Shown: positions 17,594 through 25,752 of the stretch, one piece after another | How the letters are laid out: each line of letters starts with the position of its first letter | Numbering within the stretch: the stretch's first letter is position 1 | The notes under the pieces: generated by a model | The model's database searches: none | The model's input: only the letters and a program-made list of their open reading frames with translations | Told to the model about the DNA's origin: nothing | Made by a program: the position numbers and the translations under genes | Source: Paenibacillus sp. cl123 | GTDB taxonomy: Bacteria; Bacillota; Bacilli; Paenibacillales; NBRC-103111 | Length of the DNA: 64,000 nucleotides | Reading direction: 5' to 3' | Assembly (NCBI RefSeq): GCF_900101595.1 | Contig: NZ_FMYY01000028.1 | Coordinates: forward strand, 18,816-82,815

Positions 17594-17771
17594 ATGATGA
17601 AAAAAATAAGGTGTGCTGACACCTGAAAACCCTGCGGGAAAAGCCGTTTATTATACGAGGGTAGCTGGTTTTGGCGTTCAAAATGAGCAGGGACGTTATG
17701 ATTAGGTTTTGCTTGCTTATAATGGCTTATATTCAGCTTCTAATGCGGTTCAACAACATTATCAAAATTAA
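17594..17771 (+). pseudogene. Broken small gene after the LanFEG-like operon (YxeA-like?)
   Basis: A strong CCAAGGAGG leads to ATG 17594 (MMKKIRCADT) that stops after ten codons. In the next frame a coding-like stretch follows, reading KAVYYTRVAGFGVQNEQGRY, then an in-frame TAG, then VLLAYNGLYSAS and a stop at 17771. The order YYT, RYDxVLLAYN resembles YxeA-family small proteins often found after bacitracin/lantibiotic exporters, but this family call is weak. At least one frameshift and one stop are needed to join the parts. Confidence 0.4.
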
Positions 17772-17963
17772 TGTTACCCGGATAGACATGGAGAACATAC
17801 ATTCTATCCAATCATAAGGACATGTGGTAAGATATAGAAATACCTTTTAATCTTGCGCAGGTAATGGTCTTCCTTGCACATCCGTATAGCCGTGTGTTTA
17901 TAGCATTCGGTTATTTTAATATTAAGGAAAGTACTTCAAATTTCTAGAAAAGGCGGGAGCGCT

Positions 17964-18449
17964 ATTCTAAAGGCTTGTTGGCGATATTTTCTGTATGTCG
18001 TAGAGCACAAGCTCAATGTTCTTGTTGAATGCTGGAAAGAAGGCTTATATCTTCAAGGCATCCTACATGATTTGTCTAAATTCCTGCCTAATGAATTCTT
18101 TCCTTATGCCCGCAAATTTTACACCAATCAGAAGAATGATGAAGCAGAGTTGAAGTGGAAGTACGCGTGGCTGCACCACCAGCACCATAATAAACATCAT
18201 TGGGAGTATTGGGTAGTCAATCAGAATAGTAAAGAAGCTTTAAAAATGCCCAGGAAGTATGCTATAGAAATGGTTTGTGACTGGCGTTCATTTTCAAGAA
18301 AGTGGGGAAGAAAAGTAAAGGAATCAACCTTGCCGGAAAGAATGATGGAGTCAGATAAAATCATACTTCATCCGGAGACAAGACAAGAACTATTACTGAT
18401 TTTATCTCAAAAAGCCGAGAATACTCCTTCCTCTCAAGGGAGGAGATGA
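17964..18449 (+). CDS. DUF5662-family protein with probable ATT start
   Basis: The conserved part reads LHDLSKFLPNEFFPYARKFY followed by a histidine-rich WLHHQHHNKHHWEYW block, typical of DUF5662 proteins (phage and Firmicute, unknown function; metal binding is plausible from the histidines). The frame stays open and family-like upstream of the TTG at 18072: AILKACWRYFLYVVEHKLNV precedes it. AGGCGGGAG at 17951-17959 lies five bases before ATT 17964. No ATG, GTG or TTG is available further upstream in frame near that site, so an ATT start giving about 161 residues is proposed. It heads the accessory-enzyme run. Confidence 0.7.
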   Translation: MLKACWRYFLYVVEHKLNVLVECWKEGLYLQGILHDLSKFLPNEFFPYARKFYTNQKNDEAELKWKYAWLHHQHHNKHHWEYWVVNQNSKEALKMPRKYAIEMVCDWRSFSRKWGRKVKESTLPERMMESDKIILHPETRQELLLILSQKAENTPSSQGRR

Positions 18450-18501
18450 ATCGGCGGTTCGGCATGTAGCCGACAGTTTTGATAAGTTAATTACGTTCAG
18501 A

Positions 18502-18885
18502 ATGGGGGCAGTCGCAATTATTTCTCAAGCTGTCATTTTTAATCCTCCTCATTTGCTTATGGTGAAGCAATATGTTGAGCGAGGAGACATTGTTTGGAAT
18601 TTCCCAGGTGGCGGAATCGAAGAGGGGGAAACCCCCGAGGAAGCTTGTGTAAGAGAAGTTCAAGAAGAAACTGGTTATGTAATCCAGATCGTCGACCTGT
18701 TACACAAGCAACATGGAAAATATACATTCGCAGCAGAAATAATTGGAGGAGCTATTAAAACTGAATTTATTGAAAAGTATAATGAGGACATTATTGAAGT
18801 GAAATGGATAGATGTTGGAGATTTGAATTACTTTGATAAAATAACAAACCCGATAAGAGATTTAATAGTAAAAAAACAAAATTAA
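18502..18885 (+). CDS. Nudix hydrolase
   Basis: The small 127-residue Nudix protein contains the box GGGIEEGETPEEACVREVQEETGYVI, with REVQEETG exactly as expected. It would hydrolyse a nucleotide-like diphosphate. The start ATG 18502 lacks a strong ribosome-binding site, so the exact start is uncertain, though the length suits a minimal Nudix domain. The gene lies 52 bases after the DUF5662-like gene and 19 bases before a DinB-like gene on the same strand. Confidence 0.88.
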   Translation: MGAVAIISQAVIFNPPHLLMVKQYVERGDIVWNFPGGGIEEGETPEEACVREVQEETGYVIQIVDLLHKQHGKYTFAAEIIGGAIKTEFIEKYNEDIIEVKWIDVGDLNYFDKITNPIRDLIVKKQN

Positions 18886-18904
18886 TAGGAAAGGCGTGGA
18901 TTTT

Positions 18905-19414
18905 GTGGATGTTTCCGCTTTATTTATTGATAGCGTTCTAAGTAAAGTTATACCGGAGAGAAAATGGTTTGTTCAATGTATAGAACAGCTAGATGAAGAG
19001 GATATCACTTGGGCGCCGACCAATGAAAGCAACAGCATTGCTAATCTTGTTTCTCATATTCGAGGTACTGTTCACTCAAGAATCGAAATCTTGCTTTTTG
19101 ACATACCCGATACAAGGGAAAGAGAGAAAGAGTTCGAAAAGGGCCTTATCTTGACTAAAGAACAGGTATTAAGGATTGGAATGGAAGCTTTTAACTTAAT
19201 CATTCAATACTTAGAGAAAATGAAAGAACAGCCCCAGCTGCTAACCTCTCAGCCCTATTTGAAAAAACCGGCACTTACCTATAGTGCTTTTAACAACGAA
19301 ACAACAGCCATGAATCTGTTAATCCAAATGGTAAGAGAAGTTCATTTTCATACAGGACAAATTATTTATATCGCCAAGATGAGAAAAGGAGAACTGAAGT
19401 GGAAGTATGACTAA
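18905..19414 (+). CDS. DinB/DUF1572-like protein
   Basis: The protein of about 169 residues is an all-helical four-helix-bundle candidate. It has N-terminal VIPERKWFVQCIEQLDEEDI, then the conserved-type NSIANLVSHIRGTVHSRI and a late VREVHFHTGQIIYIAKM; the H in SHIRG and the HFH..Q segment fit the metal-binding triad of DinB-like proteins. The family includes DNA-damage-induced proteins and thiol-dependent enzymes. AGGAAAGG at 18887-18894 favours GTG 18905 over GTG 18896. The function here is unknown. Confidence 0.8.
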   Translation: MDVSALFIDSVLSKVIPERKWFVQCIEQLDEEDITWAPTNESNSIANLVSHIRGTVHSRIEILLFDIPDTREREKEFEKGLILTKEQVLRIGMEAFNLIIQYLEKMKEQPQLLTSQPYLKKPALTYSAFNNETTAMNLLIQMVREVHFHTGQIIYIAKMRKGELKWKYD

Positions 19415-19455
19415 TGACATTAAGTGATCTCATAATAAGCGGAGGAGAGTTCGAA

Positions 19456-20091
19456 ATGGATAACAAAACCACTATTTATTTGGTAAGGCATGGGCAGACA
19501 GAGTGGAATGTGCATCATCGCATGCAAGGACACCAAGATTCTCCTTTAACAGAGTTAGGAATCAGACAAGCCGAATGGTTAAGCGAAGCTATTTTTAATG
19601 AGGCCATAGATGTTATTTATTCGAGTTCAAGTCCTAGAGCACAGAAGACTGCGGAAATTATCAGGAATACTCGAAATATTCGTATGTTCGAAAGTGATGA
19701 CTTAAGAGAAATTAATCTTGGAATTTGGGAAGGCAAAACCCAGTCGGAAGTGAAGGAATTATTCCCGGAGGAGTTTCGTAATTTCTGGGAGGATCCGGGC
19801 AAGTTTTGGGTAGAAGGAAGCGAAACGTTCGAGGAAGTAGCGACTAGAAGTATTGGTGCATGTAAGAGGATTGCAGAAACCCATGCGGGAAAAACCATCC
19901 TGATTGTAACTCATACCGTTGTAGTTAAATTGCTGATGGCTTACTTTGAAAACAGACCATTAAAAGATATTTGGAACCCTCCCTATATACATCCGGCTTG
20001 CTTAAGTAAAGTAGTACTACACAATGATGAAATGGAAATTATGATGCATGGGGATACAACCCATTTTAAAGAAAAACCTGTAGAGGGTTAG
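19456..20091 (+). CDS. Histidine phosphatase (phosphoglycerate-mutase-like)
   Basis: This 211-residue protein begins IYLVRHGQTEWNVHHRMQGH, where RHG carries the phosphorylated histidine. It continues with the DSPLTELGIRQAEWL, SSSSPRAQKTAE and LREINLGIWEGKT blocks of the branch-1 histidine phosphatases, and the second histidine is in ILIVTHTVVVKLL. The reaction is phosphomonoester hydrolysis or transfer; CobC/GpmB-like phosphatases are close relatives. GGAGGAGAG precedes the ATG at 19456, so the frame's earlier ATG 19414 is not used. Confidence 0.9.
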   Translation: MDNKTTIYLVRHGQTEWNVHHRMQGHQDSPLTELGIRQAEWLSEAIFNEAIDVIYSSSSPRAQKTAEIIRNTRNIRMFESDDLREINLGIWEGKTQSEVKELFPEEFRNFWEDPGKFWVEGSETFEEVATRSIGACKRIAETHAGKTILIVTHTVVVKLLMAYFENRPLKDIWNPPYIHPACLSKVVLHNDEMEIMMHGDTTHFKEKPVEG

Positions 20092-20205
20092 TTCTATCTC
20101 ATGTCAATCGGGAGATGATGTAGGATGATTTGTCAGATCAACTATTGAAGCCATATCTTAGTAAGGTTTTTTAGCGTGCCTCATCTTTTGGAACGGAGGA
20201 TTTTA

Positions 20206-21009
20206 TTGACAAAAACAAAATTAATCCTTTTGGAGGGCATCCCGGGTTCAGGGAAAACAACCACTTCGCAGTTGCTGTATGATCATTTAAAAGAACAAGG
20301 GATAGCTTCGAATCTTTATACGGAAGGCTGCGAACATCCCATAGACCTCCCCTTTCACGCATTCCTTTCTCTGCACGAATATCATACATTACTAGGAAAT
20401 TATCCCGAACAAACCGTTTGGTTTAAACAGCATTCAATTATTGAAGCTGACTATGTATTAGTTCCCTATAAAACTTCTGAACTGAATCCAAGAAATGATG
20501 AACTGGTAACATTTTTGAGTTCGAGAGAGTTTTGCTATACCGACAAGGCTGCAGTCCCTTTTGATATGTTCAAAAAGGTCTTCTCCAAAAGATTCAAACA
20601 GTATGTTGCCGAAGTCCTAGAAAATCCCATATTAACCATTTTTGAGAGTGTTCTATTTCAACATCAAATTCATGATATTAATAGAATGTATCCGCATGTG
20701 GATGAGAACGAAATAACGGAGTATATCGGAGAACTGGCGAACATTATTAGTCCATTAAATCCGGTATTATTTTATATATCCCAAACTAGTGTTCAAGAAT
20801 CGCTGGAACATACAGCACATATTCGTTCAAAGCCGCATTGGTCAGATCCGAAAACGATCGAATACTATATCAAACGCAAAAATCTGGAGCTTCAAGCGAT
20901 CAATCGTCTTCCGTTTCGATCCTTCATTTTGGATAATTCAGATAGAAATTGGGATGACATGTTTGAACGTATTAAACAAGTTCTTTCAAACGCTATATGT
21001 AAAATGTGA
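20206..21009 (+). CDS. P-loop NTPase, nucleoside/thymidylate-kinase-like
   Basis: This 267-residue protein has a Walker A at its start, LILLEGIPGSGKTTTSQLL (residues 7-24), like thymidylate kinases and other small phosphoryl-transfer enzymes. Other motifs are not diagnostic; FESVLFQHQIHDINRMYPH could form the acceptor-site helix and IRSKPHWSDPKTIEYYIKRK a lid. CGGAGGA before TTG 20206 supports that start. The stop region overlaps the next gene by a few bases. It probably phosphorylates a small molecule, but the substrate is not identified. Confidence 0.7.
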   Translation: MTKTKLILLEGIPGSGKTTTSQLLYDHLKEQGIASNLYTEGCEHPIDLPFHAFLSLHEYHTLLGNYPEQTVWFKQHSIIEADYVLVPYKTSELNPRNDELVTFLSSREFCYTDKAAVPFDMFKKVFSKRFKQYVAEVLENPILTIFESVLFQHQIHDINRMYPHVDENEITEYIGELANIISPLNPVLFYISQTSVQESLEHTAHIRSKPHWSDPKTIEYYIKRKNLELQAINRLPFRSFILDNSDRNWDDMFERIKQVLSNAICKM

Positions 21010-21601
21010 GTATGATCGGGGAAGTGATTGTGATGGAAACAAAAGTGTACTTTGTCAGACATGCGGAATCGCCTTACACAGCGGGAATGGAGCGATCGAG
21101 GGGAATATCGGAGAAAGGAAAGCAGGATGCATGTAAGGTCAAAGAGACTTTGATGAGCGAAGATATTGAAATATTGATTTCAAGTCCATATGAAAGAGCT
21201 ATCCTTACGATCAAGGGCCTGGCTATTGAATTGAATAAGGACATTATAGTAGAAGAAGATTTAAGAGAAAGGCAGCTAGCTGGAGAAGAATTTACAATAC
21301 CAAAAGAAGAATTTTTAACTCGAAGAGACGAGTATATGAGGACTGGAATTTTTCGTTTCCGGGCGGCGAATCCAGCAAACAAGCTCAGGAAAGGGCTGCG
21401 CGTGTATTTAACAGGATGATTGAGGAGTTTAAAGGGAAAAGAATTGTCGTAGGAACTCACGGAGATATTATGACGTTAATGATGAATTATGTTGATCCTA
21501 GGTACAGCTATGAGTTTTGGCGATCTTTAACGATGCCTGACATTTATAAATTAGAATTTGAAGAGCATACATTTAAGAGTGCCACTAGACTGTGGAGTTG
21601 A
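21006..21601 (+). pseudogene. Histidine phosphatase interrupted by a frameshift
   Basis: The first frame (21006-21419) encodes VYFVRHAESPYTAGMERSRG and ILISSPYERAILTIKG, the N-terminal half of a histidine phosphatase. At DEYM (about 21338) the expected continuation jumps by one base: the other frame reads EDWNFSFPGGESSKQAQERA and goes on to RIVVGTHGDIMTLMMNY, which supplies the second histidine, and stops at 21601. One missing G in ATG(G)AGGAC near 21338-21340 explains it. The start is likely ATG 21033 after AAGTGATTG. Either a recent mutation or a sequencing error. Confidence 0.85.
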
Positions 21602-21634
21602 ATTTTGAATGAGATTTATACTGGAGGGCGTAAC

Positions 21635-22096
21635 TTGATTATACGTCAGAGCAATAGGAATGATATGGATCAGTTAATCAAAATGAGATATGACTTTACG
21701 GCAGAGTTCAAGGAATTAGAGCCAAATCTATATGAATCGTTTTCGGTTGAATGCAGGTTATTCTTCGAAGAAATGTTTGAATCCGACAGATGGACTGTTT
21801 GGGTAGCGGAAATAGAAGGGAAGATAGTTTCACACGTATTTGTAGAAATAATTGATACCATTCCGAGACCAGGACGAAGTAAATCCCCTTATGGATATGT
21901 TACGAATGTCTATACGATACCCGAATACAGATCCAAAGGATTTGGGAGCAAGATCATGACAGAAGTAAATCACTGGGCCAAAGAGAACGGGTTAACTTTT
22001 TTGACAGTATGGCCTAGTGAAACCAGTGTGGAATTTTATGAAAGACATGGATTTAGAAGAGCAGAAGAGGTAATGGAGAACCATTTTATAAATTAG
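21635..22096 (+). CDS. GNAT acetyltransferase
   Basis: This protein of about 153 residues starts LIIRQSNRNDMDQLIKMRYD, then WVAEIEGKIVSHVFVEII and the acetyl-CoA site region YVTNVYTIPEYRSKGFGSKI (RSKGFG is the Q/RxxGxG loop), ending FYERHGFRRAEEVMENHF. All are standard GNAT elements. GGAGGG at 21623-21628 precedes the TTG at 21635, which is preferred to TTG 21605. It transfers an acyl group to an unidentified amine. It belongs to the same-strand run and begins shortly after the broken phosphatase. Confidence 0.88.
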   Translation: MIIRQSNRNDMDQLIKMRYDFTAEFKELEPNLYESFSVECRLFFEEMFESDRWTVWVAEIEGKIVSHVFVEIIDTIPRPGRSKSPYGYVTNVYTIPEYRSKGFGSKIMTEVNHWAKENGLTFLTVWPSETSVEFYERHGFRRAEEVMENHFIN

Positions 22097-22121
22097 TGGA
22101 AATAAAAAGTGAGGAACTGCA

Positions 22122-22592
22122 ATGACTACGTCTCCAAAACATACAGTGACCGCCGCCGCGGTTGTGTTGAATAAGAATAATGAGATTTTATTGATCAATG
22201 GACCAAAGCGAGGATGGGAAATTCCAGGCGGTAGAGTTGAAGAAGGAGAATCGCTTTCCTCTGCCGTAATCCGGGAAACTAAAGAAGAGACCGGAATAGA
22301 CATAGAAATTATGAAGTTTTGCGGGATGTTTCAGAATGTAAAGGATTCCGTTTGTAACACGTTATTTCTAGGCAGACCCGTTGGGGGAGAGTTTAGAACA
22401 TCGAGTGATAGCCTGGAGATTGGATTTTTCACAATAGAAGAGGCGTTACAGAAAATAACTTGGAAGAGCTTTAGAGAACAAATTGAGTATTGTATGGAAT
22501 ATAAAGAACAATTTTTAGTTGAGTTCAACAAACATCATTCTATGAGAAGGACATTCAGTGGGGGTATTGAGGAAGGCCCAGATTTCATATAA
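22122..22592 (+). CDS. Nudix hydrolase
   Basis: The 156-residue protein shows the Nudix box GGRVEEGESLSSAVIRETKEETGIDI, with RETKEETG placing the metal ligands. The N-terminus TVTAAAVVLNKNNEILLING is the usual first strand pair. It would cleave a nucleoside diphosphate derivative. GAGGAACTG precedes the ATG. It is the third Nudix enzyme in the window and sits between two GNAT genes. Confidence 0.9.
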   Translation: MTTSPKHTVTAAAVVLNKNNEILLINGPKRGWEIPGGRVEEGESLSSAVIRETKEETGIDIEIMKFCGMFQNVKDSVCNTLFLGRPVGGEFRTSSDSLEIGFFTIEEALQKITWKSFREQIEYCMEYKEQFLVEFNKHHSMRRTFSGGIEEGPDFI

Positions 22593-22645
22593 CCCGTATT
22601 AGCACGGTGGGCCACATACTGAGCGAAGAAAGTAGGAGGATCTTA

Positions 22646-23065
22646 GTGCCACTTAATACGCGATTGAATCGAAGTACAAGTGACGAGGCCAATTACATAA
22701 GAAGAAAACTAATTGAGTTCAATTCCAAATACGTTTCAAACGACACGTATGAAGAAGTGAATCTATGTATTAAAGATGAGAATGAAGCAATTATTGCCGG
22801 GCTTAATAGTGCCATCTGCTGGAACTGGATGGAGATTGACATTCTTTGGGTAGACGATAACTATCGTAAACAAGGGCTAGGTAAGCGATTGTTAGAGGAA
22901 GCCGAACAAATAGCCAGATCCAAGGAATGTACATTCATTAAGCTCAATACGTTCAGTTTCCAAGCACCCGAATTTTACAAGAAACATGGTTACGCAGTAA
23001 TGGGGATTATCGAGAACGCCCCTCAAGGGAGCAAGCACTACTATCTCAAGAAAGAGCTTAATTAA
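22646..23065 (+). CDS. GNAT acetyltransferase
   Basis: The product of about 139 residues carries ICWNWMEIDILWVDDNYRKQ followed by GLGKRLLEEAEQIARSKECT, the acetyl-CoA loop (RKQGLG) and helix, and FYKKHGYAVMGIIENAP near the C-terminus. AGGAGGA at 22634-22640 points to GTG 22646; the frame's upstream extension to 22607 is not supported. The acceptor is unknown. Its arrangement resembles that of the other GNAT and Nudix pair directly upstream. Confidence 0.88.
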   Translation: MPLNTRLNRSTSDEANYIRRKLIEFNSKYVSNDTYEEVNLCIKDENEAIIAGLNSAICWNWMEIDILWVDDNYRKQGLGKRLLEEAEQIARSKECTFIKLNTFSFQAPEFYKKHGYAVMGIIENAPQGSKHYYLKKELN

Positions 23066-23239
23066 AGCGAAACTTTCTATAATTCGTTGACTATGCTTGT
23101 GCTCAAACTTATACTTCATGATAAGTACCTCTTTCGTATGTGGGAGTTGTTCTTTGATCGGAACATTCCTAAGTACTTAAGAGGCGTTTTTTCATTCAAG
23201 GGGTGTAACGTAAAACGCCCTAAGAAAGGACAGGTAGCC

Positions 23240-23806
23240 ATGATCGAACAAACCGCCGGGATTCAGGCTGTTTTCATAGACAGAGACGGAACGATAGGAG
23301 GTACGGGGCATTTTATACATCCCAGCAATTTTACCCTGTATGCCAATTCACAAACGGCCATTCATTTATTGAAAGAAGAAGGATTACGAGTATTTGCGTT
23401 CACCAATCAATACCGTATAGGTCGAGGGGAAGCAACTGTTCAAGAGTTTGAGGATCAATTTAGAGCCTTTGGATTCGATCAAGCCTACATATGTCCGCAC
23501 GAAGAAGAATGCAGATGCAGGAAGCCGAAGCCTGGCATGCTGCAGGATGCCGCTGAAGAACATCAACTAGATTTGACAAGATGCATCGTAATAGGTGATG
23601 TTGGGGATACCGATATGCTAGCCGCTCATGCCGTGGGTGCGAAAAAAATTATCGTGAAGACAGGCTGGGGAGCAGCTTCGTTAACCACATACCGTCATAA
23701 GTGGAGTCAGACAGAACCTGATTACATAGCGGAGGATCTTTTAGATGCGGCACATTGGATTATTGCTAATAAAGGAAACCTGGTAACAAGTCCTTGTGAA
23801 GAGTAA
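23240..23806 (+). CDS. HAD-IIIA hydrolase, GmhB/HisB-like
   Basis: The 188-residue phosphatase has motif I AVFIDRDGTIGG, motif II FTNQ, the zinc-binding and lysine region CPHEEECRCRKPKPGM and motif III/IV IVIGDVGDTDMLAAHAVG. This layout matches D-glycero-D-manno-heptose-1,7-bisphosphatase (GmhB) and histidinol-phosphate phosphatase enzymes. It hydrolyses a sugar or related phosphate in the cytoplasm. AAAGGACAGG lies before ATG 23240; the open frame from 23087 has no matching start signal. The substrate is not certain in this Gram-positive context. Confidence 0.85.
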   Translation: MIEQTAGIQAVFIDRDGTIGGTGHFIHPSNFTLYANSQTAIHLLKEEGLRVFAFTNQYRIGRGEATVQEFEDQFRAFGFDQAYICPHEEECRCRKPKPGMLQDAAEEHQLDLTRCIVIGDVGDTDMLAAHAVGAKKIIVKTGWGAASLTTYRHKWSQTEPDYIAEDLLDAAHWIIANKGNLVTSPCEE

Positions 23807-23866
23807 GCATCTGCACCATCCCATATCTCGGGCATCATCGCAGTAGATCCTTAGTCCACCAAACCT

Positions 23867-23889
23867 AAAAAAGCCGCGATTTACGCGGC
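23867..23889 (-). terminator. Rho-independent terminator of the CwlJ-like gene
   Basis: On the minus strand GCCGCG, a five-base loop and CGCGGC are followed by six T. It lies 22 bases after the stop of the CwlJ-like gene. Confidence 0.9.
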
Positions 23890-23910
23890 ACATGGCTGTG
23901 ACAGGTCAGG

Positions 23911-24354
23911 TTAAAACGTATTATATACATTTTCACATTCTTCCGCGGTCGGCTCATAAAAGCAGTGCTTCTTCCAGCGTCCTGCCAACGGCTGATTATA
24001 CCAAGTTGGCGGACATGGCCCGGGATTTTCGAACGTTCCTGGACGAAAATACCAGAGGGAAAATTTGGCTGGCCAGCCCCGCTCGCCATTCACAGCTCGT
24101 TGCGCCAGACGGCGTTCCCTATCTCTTGCGTTTTGATAGTACAAGCCATGCTGCAACGCTTCGAACGCATGCGGCTGGTTGATCATCTGGGGAATTGTCC
24201 GGATTCCTTTAAAGTCGGAGCAATTCGCTCTTACACGGTTAATGCCAACAGTGCCAACATGGAGCATGCCCGCCTCGCCTTCGGTCTCAGCTTCAGCTCG
24301 AAGCAACCTCGCCAGCATATCAATATCCTGTTTCCTCGCTTTTACGACTGCCAT
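23911..24354 (-). CDS. Spore cortex/cell wall hydrolase, CwlJ-like
   Basis: The 147-residue protein has the SleB/CwlJ hydrolase domain without a signal peptide, as in CwlJ. MLARLLRAEAETEGEAGMLH carries the presumed catalytic glutamate, then VGTVGINRVRANCSDFKGIR, IPQMINQPHAFEALQ and the late YNQPLAGRWKKHCFYEPTAE. CwlJ degrades spore cortex peptidoglycan at germination. AGAGGTGA is five bases before the ATG. It is the only minus-strand gene in a 17-kb plus-strand run and has its own terminator. Strong evidence that the host forms endospores. Confidence 0.88.
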   Translation of the reverse strand: MAVVKARKQDIDMLARLLRAEAETEGEAGMLHVGTVGINRVRANCSDFKGIRTIPQMINQPHAFEALQHGLYYQNARDRERRLAQRAVNGERGWPAKFSLWYFRPGTFENPGPCPPTWYNQPLAGRWKKHCFYEPTAEECENVYNTF

Positions 24355-24546
24355 TGGCTCACCTCTTTAGATTTCTGGGCTCATCATATCGCCGTCGTCT
24401 GACTAATACTTTATTTTCTCAGTCTACAACGTACTCTAATACTTTATTCTTCAGTTCCATACTTTAGTTCTTCGGACAACAGACTGTTGAGATTATTTTA
24501 TGCAGGAACCGGGATATTTCCGAGAAAAGGGAAGGGATGATAATAA

Positions 24547-25038
24547 ATGATCGCTCTGAAATTCACTCAATCCTTATTGAAAGACATGAAAATAGCCCAA
24601 GTAGACGACAAGGATGTCTCCTCCTTTTTTAGTTGGCATGTGAACATCTATAAGCTGAATAACAGAAAACACATCCTTTTTGTCAATGATTTTACAAGGC
24701 TTTCTATCCTTATTGATGGAGTCAGATCCGCGCAGCTTAAAGTGTTGAAAGACAAATTTTTGCTTACCCTTGAAGCCTATTTACAAAGTGAAGGTATCGA
24801 ATCGTCTTTAATCGATTCGTATCTTAATGACGCATCCGCCATGATTATTTCCAAGACCGATAACAGAAGTGTACTGGGAACGATGAAAGAAGTATCCCTC
24901 TTTAGCTCGGATGACTTTCCTGACAATATACAAAGGTTGAAATGGCTTAACAGATTGATATATAAACCTATTGATTACAAGGAACCTATCGCGTTGTTTA
25001 AAGAAACTATTCGAAAACAATATTTGAATGGAATGTAG
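24547..25038 (+). CDS. DUF6933-like protein
   Basis: This 163-residue protein resembles DUF6933 by its N-terminal FTQSLLKDMKI, the FSWHVNIYKLNNRKHILFVN segment and DFTRLSILIDG, with ISKTDNRSVLGTMKEV later. The family has no known function; neighbours in other genomes are often toxin-antitoxin-like or accessory genes. GGGAAGGGATG precedes the ATG. It has no signal peptide or membrane segment. The same frame continues open after its TAG (see the next feature). Confidence 0.7.
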   Translation: MIALKFTQSLLKDMKIAQVDDKDVSSFFSWHVNIYKLNNRKHILFVNDFTRLSILIDGVRSAQLKVLKDKFLLTLEAYLQSEGIESSLIDSYLNDASAMIISKTDNRSVLGTMKEVSLFSSDDFPDNIQRLKWLNRLIYKPIDYKEPIALFKETIRKQYLNGM

Positions 25039-25242
25039 GGCAGACAATCAAAAAGGGACGACAGCTGTTCAAAAAAGCGGTACTATTATTTGGATACCCA
25101 TTCCGAACAGTTTCGAACATTGTCTATATCTGAACCCGGCAGATATTCCATAACAGCCAAAGCAGCATTTAGTACAGGAGAAGAGGAAACAACAAAGGAG
25201 ATTAAGCTGGTGTCTAATCCCAAGGAAATCATAATCGAATAA
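25039..25242 (+). pseudogene. Gene fragment, C-terminal piece of an unknown protein
   Basis: After the stop of the DUF6933-like gene the same frame stays open for about 67 codons and reads like protein: RYYYLDTHSEQFRTLSISEP, then GRYSITAKAAFSTGEE and a stop at 25242. It has no own start or ribosome-binding site. It looks like the end of a beta-rich, Ig- or lipoprotein-like domain left by a deletion, not part of DUF6933. Confidence 0.35.
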
Positions 25243-25318
25243 GTTTCTTTACATTAGAACGTATATTCGCTATATTCTATTTGGGTAAAATTTCCATGGG
25301 CACAGGAGTGAAGATGTA

Positions 25319-25708
25319 ATGACGGAGAAAATCAAAGCGAAGATTGAAAATTCTCTTACTGTCTTATTAGTTTCGGATATCGAGAAATCAAGAAAATATT
25401 ACGAAGAAGCCTTGGGATGTGAAGTAAACGAACACTGGGCGATTCGCGACCAGTGTGCGTTGGGTTTTAAATTGATTCAAGCAGAGGACCCGGAAGATGT
25501 GAGGCCCAATAAAGGGGCATGGAATACCTATGCTTATGTAAAAAGCCATGGTGAGCTTGACGCGTTATATCAGGAACTACGATCGGGCGGCGCGATTATC
25601 GCAGCAGAACCGCAGGTAACGGAGCATGACTGGGGATCATGGAAGGAATTTTCTGTACGAGACCCGGATGGTTATATAATAGGCTTTGGTTCGGGAAATA
25701 AAGAATAA
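25319..25708 (+). CDS. VOC-family protein (glyoxalase/bleomycin resistance fold)
   Basis: The 129-residue protein has the paired beta-alpha-beta-beta-beta arrangement: LTVLLVSDIEKSRKYYEEAL, then GCEVNEHWAIRDQCALGFKL, and in the second half YVKSHGELDALYQELRSGGA with FSVRDPDGYIIGFGSG (RDPDGYxxGF is the usual metal-glutamate region, here without the Glu). Members bind metals and act in glyoxalase, dioxygenase or drug-binding roles. AGGAGTGA lies eight bases before the ATG. The specific ligand is unknown. Confidence 0.85.
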   Translation: MTEKIKAKIENSLTVLLVSDIEKSRKYYEEALGCEVNEHWAIRDQCALGFKLIQAEDPEDVRPNKGAWNTYAYVKSHGELDALYQELRSGGAIIAAEPQVTEHDWGSWKEFSVRDPDGYIIGFGSGNKE

Positions 25709-25752
25709 CTAAAGCGATCGCAAATGATTAGATCCTATAGCAGAGGTGAACT

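Noticed and set aside
23087..23239. N-terminal extension of the HAD phosphatase
   Set aside because: The HAD motif starts directly at ATG 23240 after AAAGGACAGG; the upstream text is not family-like.
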